Shown here piece after piece: positions 1 to 7,577 of a DNA stretch of 64,000 bases. The stretch is taken from assembly GCF_030815415.1 (NCBI RefSeq), contig NZ_JAUSWW010000001.1:7626001-7690000 (forward strand), given 5' to 3'. A model generated the notes under the pieces. That model was not told the origin of the DNA. It made no database searches and was given only the letters and a program-made list of their open reading frames with translations. The position numbers and the translations under genes were made by a program. Every line of letters starts with the position of its first letter. Position 1 is the first letter of the stretch. The stretch is from Streptomyces canus. GTDB taxonomy: Bacteria; Actinomycetota; Actinomycetes; Streptomycetales; Streptomycetaceae.

Positions 1-1143
1 AGCGCCCGGCCGGTCCCCGAGGAGGGCCTCGTCTACGCCACCGCGCGCGACGTCACCGAGAGCCGCCGGGCCGCACTGGAGCAGGCCGCGCTGCGCCGGG
101 TCGCCACCCTGGTGGCCCGCGGAGCCCCGCCGTCCGAGGTGTTCACGAGGGTGGCGGAGGAGGTCGGGGCCCTGCTGAACACGACCGTGGCCGTGCTGCG
201 GCAGGAGCCCGACGGCAGCCGGACGGTCCTCGGCACCGTGTACGGGATCCCGGAGGAGCTCGAGCGGGCCGGCCACGAGGAGCGTCGGCAGGCGGGCCTC
301 AAGGCGATGCGCGAGGTGTCCGGGACCCGGCGCGCGGCTCATGTCGGACAGGTCGTGGGCGCGCCCATCGTCGTCGAGGACCGGCTGTGGGGCTTCGTCC
401 TCGCGGCCTCCCCGCTGGACGCCCTGCCCGCCGGCACCGAGTCGCGGCTTGCCGACTTCACCGAGCTCATCGCCACCGCCATCGTCAACGCCGACAGCCG
501 CGCCCAGCTGACCGCGTCACGCGCGCGCGTGGTGGCCGCCTCGGACGCCTCCCGGCGCAGGATCGAGCGCGATCTGCACGACGGGGTCCAGCAGCGGCTC
601 GTCGCCCTCCAACTGGACCTGAGACTGGCCGAGTCCCTGCTGACGGACCCGTCCTCCGAACTCGCCGAGCAGCTCGCCCATGTGGGCAAGGGCCTCGACG
701 ACGCCTTCCAGGACCTGCTCCAGGTGGCCCGCGGCATCCACCCGGCCATCCTCTCCAAGGGCGGCCTGGGCCCCGCCCTGCGCTCCCTGGCCCGCCGCTC
801 CGCCGTCCCTGTGGAACTCGACCTGAAGCTGCCCGCGTCGCGTCTCCCGGAGCAGCTGGAGGTGGCCGCGTACTACGTCACCTCGGAGTGCCTCACCAAC
901 GCGGTGAAGCACGCCCACGCGCGCGTGGTGGAGGTCGGGGCCGAGATCCGGGAGGACCGGCTGGAGATGGTCATCCGCGACGACGGCGTCGGGGGAGCCG
1001 AGCCCGGCCGCGGGTCCGGGCTGATCGGGCTCATCGACCGCGTCGAGGCGATCGGCGGCAAGCTGGACGTCAGCAGTCCGCCGGGCGAGGGCACCACCCT
1101 GGAGGTACGGCTGCCGCTGAGCCCGCCGCCGACGAACGTGTGA
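1..1143 (+). CDS. Sensor histidine kinase, NarL type (5' end outside window)
   Basis: C-terminal part of a two-component sensor kinase; the reading frame is open from base 1, so the start lies upstream of the window. The first codons read as the end of a PAS-like segment followed by a coiled linker, then a GAF-like domain (about codons 45-165), then a HisKA_3 dimerisation region whose LHDGVQQR motif has the phospho-acceptor His at about position 577, and a HATPase domain with NAVKHA (N box), DDGVGG and GLIGLIDR (G boxes). Ends at TGA 1141-1143. The LuxR-type response regulator 480 bp downstream on the same strand is the probable partner. The signal sensed cannot be read from the sequence. Confidence 0.88.
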   Translation, partial: SARPVPEEGLVYATARDVTESRRAALEQAALRRVATLVARGAPPSEVFTRVAEEVGALLNTTVAVLRQEPDGSRTVLGTVYGIPEELERAGHEERRQAGLKAMREVSGTRRAAHVGQVVGAPIVVEDRLWGFVLAASPLDALPAGTESRLADFTELIATAIVNADSRAQLTASRARVVAASDASRRRIERDLHDGVQQRLVALQLDLRLAESLLTDPSSELAEQLAHVGKGLDDAFQDLLQVARGIHPAILSKGGLGPALRSLARRSAVPVELDLKLPASRLPEQLEVAAYYVTSECLTNAVKHAHARVVEVGAEIREDRLEMVIRDDGVGGAEPGRGSGLIGLIDRVEAIGGKLDVSSPPGEGTTLEVRLPLSPPPTNV

Positions 1144-1227
1144 CCGCCCGACGCGCACGCGGGGGGAGTTGTCCGGGCGGGGGGACCTCGGACTCGGTGA
1201 CGTCGCGTACGCGCCGGGCGGTCGTGT

Positions 1228-1249
1228 CGGACGGAGAGGCTGCCGTCCG
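1228..1249 (+). terminator. Hairpin after the histidine kinase
   Basis: Perfect 7-bp stem (CGGACGG at 1228-1234, CCGTCCG at 1243-1249) with an 8-nt loop, followed by GTTCT. It lies about 85 bp past the kinase stop and probably ends that transcript. Confidence 0.5.
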
Positions 1250-1620
1250 GTTCTAGGGGCGGTGGGTACCGCCGCGGTGCGCCGACTGCAGGCGCTTGGC
1301 GCGCACTATGTCGGGATCACGGGGGTCGAGGGCCTCGCCGAAGCCGTACGTGTCCCCGGTGCCGGGGCGGGCACGGGTCGACCGCCTCGCCTTCTCGATC
1401 CGTGTCCGTCGCATGTCCCGCAACCCTTCGGTCCCGCGACCCGTCGCCTCTCACCCGAAGTGACCGGTCGCTCTGCATCGCACTGGTACGAGAATCGCTC
1501 GCACCCGCCCGTGTGTCGTCACGGCAGGACCCCAATTCCGCTTCCGGCTAGCCGTAATCCGGCCGGTGGGGCAGGCTGTTGGGCGCGCAGCAGATCGGTC
1601 GGGCAAGGGGGGCCGGGGCC
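1250..1620. other. Non-coding gap between kinase and response regulator
   Basis: About 370 bp (477 bp counted from the kinase stop) without a convincing gene. The open frames crossing it have the codon bias of out-of-frame translation. It probably holds the promoter of the response regulator, but I see no clear -35/-10 pair. Confidence 0.6.
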
Positions 1621-2295
1621 ATGGACGACGCATCGCGGCGGCAGGTGCGGGGACGGGTGGTCCTCGCCGACGACGACATCCTGCTCCGGGAGGGACTGGC
1701 GAGTCTCTGCCAGAGAGCCGGGTACGAGGTGGCCGGCCAGGCGGGTGACGCGGAGCGGCTTCTGGAACTGGTCCATGAGGAGCGCCCCGACATCGCCGTC
1801 GTCGACATACGGATGCCGCCCGACCACTCCACGGAGGGTCTCAAGGCGGCCCGCACCATCCGGGAGCGCCACCCCGGCACCGGCATCCTCGTCCTGTCGG
1901 CGTTCGTGGAGGTCGAGGACGCCCTGGAACTGCTGGCCGGCGGGCGCGGGGTCGGCTACCTGCTGAAGAGCCGGGTCACGGTCGTCGACGAGTTCATCGA
2001 GGCCCTGGACCGTGTCGGCAAGGGCGGCGCGGTGGTCGACCCCTCCCTGGTCCACGAACTCTTCACGGCCCAGCGCCGCGACGACCCCCTGTCCCGCCTC
2101 AGCTCCCGTGAGAGGGAAGTCCTGGCCCTCATGGCGGAGGGCCGCTCCAACGCCGGCATCGGCCGCCGTCTGTGGGTCACCGAGGGCACGGTCGAGAAAC
2201 ATGTCCGCAGCATCCTCGGCAAGCTCGGCCTGACGGAGGACACGGACGACCATCGCCGGGTCCTGGCCGTCCTGACGTTCCTGGAGTCCAGGTAG
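1621..2295 (+). CDS. Response regulator, NarL/LuxR family
   Basis: 224-residue DNA-binding response regulator. Receiver domain at residues 12-130: acidic pocket ADDD (about 16-19), phospho-acceptor D62 in VVDIRMPP, conserved Lys in YLLKS. C-terminal LuxR HTH at about 155-215 with LSSREREVLALMAEG and TEGTVEKHVRSILGKLGL. The ATG at 1621 is preferred because GGGGGG lies just upstream and the receiver fold begins soon after; an in-frame start at 1579 would add 14 residues with no family counterpart. Probable partner of the upstream kinase, although 477 bp separate them. Confidence 0.9.
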   Translation: MDDASRRQVRGRVVLADDDILLREGLASLCQRAGYEVAGQAGDAERLLELVHEERPDIAVVDIRMPPDHSTEGLKAARTIRERHPGTGILVLSAFVEVEDALELLAGGRGVGYLLKSRVTVVDEFIEALDRVGKGGAVVDPSLVHELFTAQRRDDPLSRLSSREREVLALMAEGRSNAGIGRRLWVTEGTVEKHVRSILGKLGLTEDTDDHRRVLAVLTFLESR

Positions 2296-2370
2296 AGGTC
2301 GCCCGGCCCTCGTCCCCGGCTCGTCCCCGGCCCCGTCGGACTGTCAGCCCCCGCCAGTAGGGTGGGAGAC

Positions 2371-4431
2371 ATGGCCGACCCCTCCAGCTACCGCCCCAGG
2401 CCGGGACAGATCCCGGACTCTCCCGGGGTCTACCGATTCCGCGACGAGCACCGCCGGGTGATCTACGTCGGAAAGGCGAAGAGCCTGCGCCAGCGCCTGG
2501 CGAACTACTTCCAGGACCTGGCGAGCCTGCACCCCCGCACCCGCACGATGGTGACCACGGCCGCGTCCGTGGAGTGGACGGTGGTGTCCACGGAGGTCGA
2601 GGCCCTGCAGCTGGAGTACTCCTGGATCAAGGAGTACGACCCCCGGTTCAACGTCAAGTACCGCGACGACAAGAGCTACCCGTACCTCGCGGTGACGATG
2701 AACGAGGAGTTCCCGCGCGTGCAGGTGATGCGCGGTCACAAGAAGAAGGGCGTCAGGTACTTCGGGCCCTACGGACACGCGTGGGCGATCCGCGACACCG
2801 TCGACCTCCTGCTGCGCGTCTTCCCCGTCCGCACCTGCTCCGCCGGCGTCTTCAAGAACGCCGCCCGCACCGGCCGCCCCTGCCTCCTCGGCTACATCGG
2901 CAAGTGCTCCGCGCCCTGCGTCGGCCGCGTCTCCGCCGACGAGCACCGCGAACTCGCCGAGGATTTCGGCGACTTCATGGCAGGCCGGACCGGGACGTAT
3001 CTGCGCCGCCTGGAGAAACAGATGACGGAGGCGGCCGAGGAGATGGAGTACGAGCGGGCGGCCCGCCTGCGCGACGACATCGAGGCCCTGAAGAAGGCCA
3101 TGGAGAAGAGCGCCGTCGTGCTCGCCGACGCGACCGACGCCGACCTCATCGCGGTCGCCGAGGACGAACTCGAAGCCGCCGTGCAGATCTTCCACGTCCG
3201 CGGCGGACGCGTGCGCGGCCAGCGCGGCTGGGTCACCGACAAGGTCGAGGAGATCACCACCGGCGCCCTCGTCGAGCACGCCCTCCAGCAGCTCTACGGC
3301 GAGGAGACCGGGGACTCCGTCCCCAAGGAGGTCCTCGTCCCGGCCCTGCCCGACCCCGTCGAGCCGGTCCAGGAGTGGCTCACCGGCCGCCGCGGTGCGA
3401 ACGTCTCGCTGCGCATCCCGCAGCGCGGCGACAAGAAGGCGCTGATGGAGACCGTGCAGCGCAACGCCCTGCAGACCCTCGCGCTGCACAAGACCAAGCG
3501 CGCCTCCGACCTGACCACGCGCTCGCGCGCACTGGAGGAGATCGCCGGGGCCCTCGACCTGGACAGCGCGCCTCTGCGGATCGAGTGCTTCGACATCTCG
3601 CACCTCCAGGGCGACGACGTCGTGGCCTCCATGGTCGTCTTCGAGGACGGTCTGCAACGCAAGAGCGAGTACCGCCGCTTCCAGATCAAGGGCTTCGAGG
3701 GCCAGGACGACGTCCGCTCGATGCACGAGGTGATCAGCCGCCGCTTCCGGCGCTATCTCGCCGAGAAGGAGAAGACCGGCGAGTGGGTGGAGGACGGCCA
3801 CGAGGACGGGCTCGCCGGTGAGTCCGGCAACGGCCTCAAGGACGACGACGGCCGCCCCAAGAAGTTCGCCTACCCGCCCCAGCTCCTCGTCGTCGACGGC
3901 GGACAGCCCCAGGTCGCCGCGGCCAAGAAGGCCCTGGACGAGCTCGGCATCGACGACATCGCCGTCTGCGGCCTCGCCAAGCGCCTGGAGGAGGTATGGC
4001 TGCCCGACGAGGACGACCCGGTGGTCCTGCCCCGCACCAGCGAGGGCCTCTATCTGCTCCAACGCGTCCGCGACGAGGCCCACCGCTTCGCGATCACCTA
4101 CCAGCGCGCCAAGCGGGCCAAGCGGTTCCGGGCGAGCACCCTGGACGACGTCCCGGGCCTCGGCGAGACACGCAAGCAGGCGCTTCTCAAACATTTCGGC
4201 TCGTTGAAGAAACTTCGATCTGCCACCATCGACCAGATCTGCGAGGTCCCCGGCATAGGCCGCAAAACGGCAGAGACCATCGCCGTGGCCCTCGCCCAGG
4301 CGGCACCCGCCGCGCCCGCGGTGAACACAGCTACTGGAGAGATCATGGAAGAGGAACCCGACACCATGGGTTCCGGTGGGGAGCCCGTGACGGCGGGCAC
4401 CCCGGACGAACGACGGGGGCAGGAGACATGA
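2371..4431 (+). CDS. uvrC: Excinuclease ABC subunit C
   Basis: UvrC makes the two incisions around bulky lesions recognised by UvrA and UvrB in nucleotide excision repair. The 686-residue protein has the GIY-YIG nuclease domain at the N-terminus (GVYRFRDEH, VIYVGKAKSLRQRL), a UVR helix pair that contacts UvrB (about 205-245, EEMEYERAARLRDDI), the RNase H-like 5'-incision domain (IECFDISHLQGDDVVASMVVF; LLVVDGGQPQV) and C-terminal helix-hairpin-helix motifs (VPGLGETRKQALLKHFGS, VPGIGRKTAE). ATG 2371 is chosen over in-frame GTG 2362 because GGGAG sits six bases upstream of it. The stop overlaps the rapZ start as ATGA, so the genes are translationally coupled. Confidence 0.97.
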   Translation: MADPSSYRPRPGQIPDSPGVYRFRDEHRRVIYVGKAKSLRQRLANYFQDLASLHPRTRTMVTTAASVEWTVVSTEVEALQLEYSWIKEYDPRFNVKYRDDKSYPYLAVTMNEEFPRVQVMRGHKKKGVRYFGPYGHAWAIRDTVDLLLRVFPVRTCSAGVFKNAARTGRPCLLGYIGKCSAPCVGRVSADEHRELAEDFGDFMAGRTGTYLRRLEKQMTEAAEEMEYERAARLRDDIEALKKAMEKSAVVLADATDADLIAVAEDELEAAVQIFHVRGGRVRGQRGWVTDKVEEITTGALVEHALQQLYGEETGDSVPKEVLVPALPDPVEPVQEWLTGRRGANVSLRIPQRGDKKALMETVQRNALQTLALHKTKRASDLTTRSRALEEIAGALDLDSAPLRIECFDISHLQGDDVVASMVVFEDGLQRKSEYRRFQIKGFEGQDDVRSMHEVISRRFRRYLAEKEKTGEWVEDGHEDGLAGESGNGLKDDDGRPKKFAYPPQLLVVDGGQPQVAAAKKALDELGIDDIAVCGLAKRLEEVWLPDEDDPVVLPRTSEGLYLLQRVRDEAHRFAITYQRAKRAKRFRASTLDDVPGLGETRKQALLKHFGSLKKLRSATIDQICEVPGIGRKTAETIAVALAQAAPAAPAVNTATGEIMEEEPDTMGSGGEPVTAGTPDERRGQET

Positions 4432-5387
4432 GTGTGAACGAGAACGAAGGCCAACAGAGCCAAGACGGAGACGGAGCACAAGTGAGCACGGGCACGACCG
4501 GCGAGCCGGCCGGACTCCCCGAGGCGGCCATCCCCGAGCTGGTGATCATCTCCGGCATGTCCGGAGCCGGCCGGTCGACCGCCGCCAAGTGTCTGGAGGA
4601 CCTCGGCTGGTTCGTCGTCGACAACCTGCCGCCCGCGCTGATCCCCACCATGGTGGAGCTCGGCGCCCGTTCCCAGGGCAACGTCGCCCGGATCGCGGTC
4701 GTCGTCGACGTCCGCGGCCGCCGCTTCTTCGACAACCTGCGCGAATCCCTCGCCGACCTCGAGGCCAAGCACGTCACCCGGCGGATCGTCTTCCTGGAGT
4801 CCTCCGACGAGGCCCTGGTCCGCCGCTTCGAGTCGGTGCGCCGCCCGCATCCCCTCCAGGGCGACGGCCGCATCGTCGACGGCATCGACGCCGAGCGCGA
4901 GCTGCTGCGCGAGCTGCGCGGCGACGCCGACCTGGTCATCGACACCTCCAGCCTCAACGTCCACGAGCTGCGCGCCAAGATGGACGCCCAGTTCGCCGGC
5001 GAGGAGGAGCCCGAGCTGCGGGCCACCGTCATGTCCTTCGGCTTCAAGTACGGCCTTCCGGTCGACGCCGACCTGGTCGTGGACATGCGCTTCCTGCCCA
5101 ACCCGCACTGGGTCCCGGAGCTGCGCCCCTTCACCGGCCTCAACGAGGAGGTCTCGGCGTACGTCTTCAACCAGCCCGGCGCGAAGGAGTTCATCGACCG
5201 CTACTCCGAGCTGCTCCAGCTCATCGCCGCCGGCTACCGGCGCGAGGGCAAGCGGTACGTGACGATCGCCGTCGGCTGCACCGGCGGCAAGCACCGCTCC
5301 GTCGCCACCTCCGAGAAGCTCGCCGCCCGTCTCGCCTCCCAGGGCGTGGAGACGGTGGTCGTACACCGGGACATGGGACGGGAATGA
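4428..5387 (+). CDS. rapZ: RNase adapter / P-loop protein RapZ (YvcJ)
   Basis: 319-residue P-loop nucleotide-binding protein of the RapZ/YvcJ family. Walker A is GMSGAGRST at about residue 43; the conserved C-terminal region has LRPFTGLNEEV and GCTGGKHRSV, which in Gram-negative RapZ belongs to the amino-sugar and small-RNA binding domain. In actinobacteria the family is conserved next to yvcK and whiA; its role there is not settled. The first 35 residues are acidic and low-complexity, typical of Streptomyces members. It overlaps uvrC (ATGA at 4428) and yvcK (ATGA at 5384). Confidence 0.93.
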   Translation: MSVNENEGQQSQDGDGAQVSTGTTGEPAGLPEAAIPELVIISGMSGAGRSTAAKCLEDLGWFVVDNLPPALIPTMVELGARSQGNVARIAVVVDVRGRRFFDNLRESLADLEAKHVTRRIVFLESSDEALVRRFESVRRPHPLQGDGRIVDGIDAERELLRELRGDADLVIDTSSLNVHELRAKMDAQFAGEEEPELRATVMSFGFKYGLPVDADLVVDMRFLPNPHWVPELRPFTGLNEEVSAYVFNQPGAKEFIDRYSELLQLIAAGYRREGKRYVTIAVGCTGGKHRSVATSEKLAARLASQGVETVVVHRDMGRE

Positions 5388-6451
5388 CAGGACGTTCTCC
5401 GCGGCTGAGCAGGCTGCGCCGGGTCGTGCCCGAGGGACGCGCGACCCGCCCCGTGGAGGCCCGCGGCGCCAAGCCGCGCCGCCGCGGTGCCCAGCCCAAG
5501 GTCGTCGCCCTCGGCGGCGGCATGGGCCTGTCCGCCTCGCTCGCCGCGCTGCGCCGGATCACCGGCGACCTCACCGCCGTCGTCACCGTGGCCGACGACG
5601 GCGGCTCCAGCGGGCGGCTCCGCGACGAGCTGGGCGTCCTGCCGCCCGGAGATCTGCGCAAGGCGCTGGCCGCGCTGTGCGGCGACGACGACTGGGGCCA
5701 GACCTGGGCCCGTGTCATCCAGCACCGCTTCCAGTCCAAGGGCGACCTGCACGACCACGCGGTCGGCAATGTGCTGATCGTCGCCCTGTGGGAGCAGCTC
5801 GGCGACCCTGTCCAGGCCCTCGACCTGGTCGGCAGGCTGCTGGGTGCGCACGGCCGGGTGCTGCCCATGTCCGCCGTACCCCTGGAGCTCCAGGCCCTGG
5901 TCAAGGGGCATGACCCGGAGCGGCCCGAGGACGTGGACACCGTCCGGGGACAGGCGACCGTCGCCCTCACCCCCGGCGAGGTGCAGTCCGTGCACGTCGT
6001 CCCGCACGACCCGCCCGCCGTCCCCGAGGCCGTCGCCGCCGTCCTCGACGCGGACTGGGTGGTGCTCGGACCCGGATCCTGGTTCTCCTCGGTCATCCCG
6101 CATCTGCTGGTGCCCGAACTCCTGGACGCCCTCACCCAGACGAAGGCGCGCCGGGTGCTCTCGCTGAACCTCGCACCGCAGCCCGGAGAAACCGATGGCT
6201 TCTCCCCGCAGCGTCATTTGGAGGTTTTGGGACGACACGCCCCTAAACTCGCCCTGGACGTGGTGCTGGCCGACCAGGCCGCCGTGCCCGACCGCGATTC
6301 CCTGACCGATGCCGCCAAGCGGTTCGGTGCCGCGGTCGAGCTGGCGCCGGTGGCCCGGCCCGATGGGACCCCGAGGCACGACCCGGAGCTGTTGGCCGCC
6401 GCGTACGACCGTATTTTTCGGATGCATGGAAGGATCGGCCCATGGCGATGA
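5384..6451 (+). CDS. YvcK/CofD-like gluconeogenesis factor
   Basis: 355-residue member of the YvcK branch of the CofD-like superfamily, which binds UDP-sugars and in Bacillus and mycobacteria links carbon metabolism to cell-wall synthesis. The nucleotide-binding start is VVALGGGMGLSASLAALRR, followed by ADDGGSSGRLR and GDLRKALAAL. About 35 basic residues precede this core. The ATG at 5384 overlaps the rapZ stop as ATGA; upstream in-frame starts would run through rapZ and are rejected. It overlaps whiA by 10 bp. The rapZ-yvcK-whiA order is highly conserved in Gram-positive bacteria. Confidence 0.93.
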   Translation: MTGRSPRLSRLRRVVPEGRATRPVEARGAKPRRRGAQPKVVALGGGMGLSASLAALRRITGDLTAVVTVADDGGSSGRLRDELGVLPPGDLRKALAALCGDDDWGQTWARVIQHRFQSKGDLHDHAVGNVLIVALWEQLGDPVQALDLVGRLLGAHGRVLPMSAVPLELQALVKGHDPERPEDVDTVRGQATVALTPGEVQSVHVVPHDPPAVPEAVAAVLDADWVVLGPGSWFSSVIPHLLVPELLDALTQTKARRVLSLNLAPQPGETDGFSPQRHLEVLGRHAPKLALDVVLADQAAVPDRDSLTDAAKRFGAAVELAPVARPDGTPRHDPELLAAAYDRIFRMHGRIGPWR

Positions 6452-7431
6452 CGGCAGCGGTGAAGGATGAGATCTCCCGGCTCCCCGTCACCCGTACCTG
6501 CTGCAGAAAGGCGGAGGTCTCCGCCATTCTGCGGTTCGCCGGCGGCCTCCACCTGGTGAGCGGGCGCATCGTGATCGAGGCGGAGCTGGACACCGCGATG
6601 GCGGCCCGTCGGCTCAAGCGGGACATCCTGGAGATCTTCGGCCACAGCTCCGAGCTGATCGTGATGGCTCCGGGCGGACTGCGCCGCGGTTCGCGTTACG
6701 TGGTGCGCGTGGTCGCCGGTGGTGACCAGCTGGCCCGGCAGACCGGACTGGTCGACGGCCGGGGCCGCCCGATCCGCGGTCTGCCCCCGCAGGTCGTCTC
6801 CGGGGCCACCTGCGATGCCGAGGCCGCCTGGCGCGGGGCCTTCCTGGCGCACGGCTCACTGACCGAGCCCGGCCGTTCCTCCTCGCTGGAGGTGACCTGC
6901 CCGGGTCCGGAGGCCGCGCTCGCCCTGGTCGGCGCCGCCCGCCGGCTCTCCATCGCCGCGAAGGCCCGCGAGGTGCGCGGGGTGGACCGGGTGGTCGTCC
7001 GCGACGGCGACGCGATCGGGGCGCTGCTCACCCGCCTCGGCGCCCATGAGTCGGTGCTGGCCTGGGAGGAGCGCCGGATGCGGCGCGAGGTGCGGGCCAC
7101 GGCGAACCGTCTCGCCAACTTCGACGACGCCAACCTGCGTCGCTCGGCGCGTGCGGCCGTCGCCGCCGGCGCCCGGGTCCAGCGCGCGCTGGAGATCCTC
7201 GGCGACGAGGTCCCCGAGCACCTCGCGGCCGCCGGACGCCTCCGCATGGACCACAAGCAGGCCTCCCTGGAGGAGCTCGGCGCGCTCGCCGACCCGCCGC
7301 TGACCAAGGACGCCGTCGCCGGCCGGATCCGCCGGCTGCTGGCGATGGCCGACAAGCGGGCCCAGGATCTCGGCATTCCGGGCACGGAGTCCAGCATCAC
7401 CGAGGAGATGGCCGACAACTTCGCAGGCTGA
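6442..7431 (+). CDS. whiA: Sporulation regulator WhiA
   Basis: 329-residue WhiA, which in Streptomyces acts with WhiB to trigger the switch from aerial growth to sporulation septation. It has the expected layout: an N-terminal pair of LAGLIDADG-like domains lacking nuclease function (TRTCCRKAEVSAILRFAGGLH near the start) and a C-terminal helix-turn-helix (about 245-315; HKQASLEELGALADPPLTKDAVAGRIRRLL). ATG 6442 lies within the end of yvcK with AAGGATCGG upstream. It is the last gene of the uvrC operon and is followed by a strong hairpin. Confidence 0.96.
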   Translation: MAMTAAVKDEISRLPVTRTCCRKAEVSAILRFAGGLHLVSGRIVIEAELDTAMAARRLKRDILEIFGHSSELIVMAPGGLRRGSRYVVRVVAGGDQLARQTGLVDGRGRPIRGLPPQVVSGATCDAEAAWRGAFLAHGSLTEPGRSSSLEVTCPGPEAALALVGAARRLSIAAKAREVRGVDRVVVRDGDAIGALLTRLGAHESVLAWEERRMRREVRATANRLANFDDANLRRSARAAVAAGARVQRALEILGDEVPEHLAAAGRLRMDHKQASLEELGALADPPLTKDAVAGRIRRLLAMADKRAQDLGIPGTESSITEEMADNFAG

Positions 7432-7443
7432 CTCACCGTCACC

Positions 7444-7484
7444 ACGCCGGTGTCGATACTCCATCGGAGTGTCGGCACCGGCGT
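7444..7484 (+). terminator. Strong intrinsic-type terminator after whiA
   Basis: A 19-bp stem with only three G-U pairs (7444-7462 with 7466-7484) closes on a 3-nt loop and is followed by TTGCCC. It lies 13 bp after the whiA stop and ends the uvrC-whiA operon. Confidence 0.85.
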
Positions 7485-7577
7485 TTGCCCGTCCTTGAGG
7501 CCCCCTTGACTGGATCATGAACTGTCATGAGCCTGGCAGCTGTTCGCTGCTGTGGCGGACACACGCAAGGGGGGCAC

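Noticed and set aside
1169..1620. Gene in the gap between kinase and response regulator
   Set aside because: The frame continues out of phase through the response regulator and lacks Streptomyces codon bias and family similarity.
2344..4479. Long antisense reading frame opposite uvrC
   Set aside because: High-GC third-position bias leaves long open antisense frames; its protein is Val/Leu/Asp-rich nonsense, and uvrC explains the strand. The same applies to the frame opposite pgk-tpiA-secG (11899-14451) and others.
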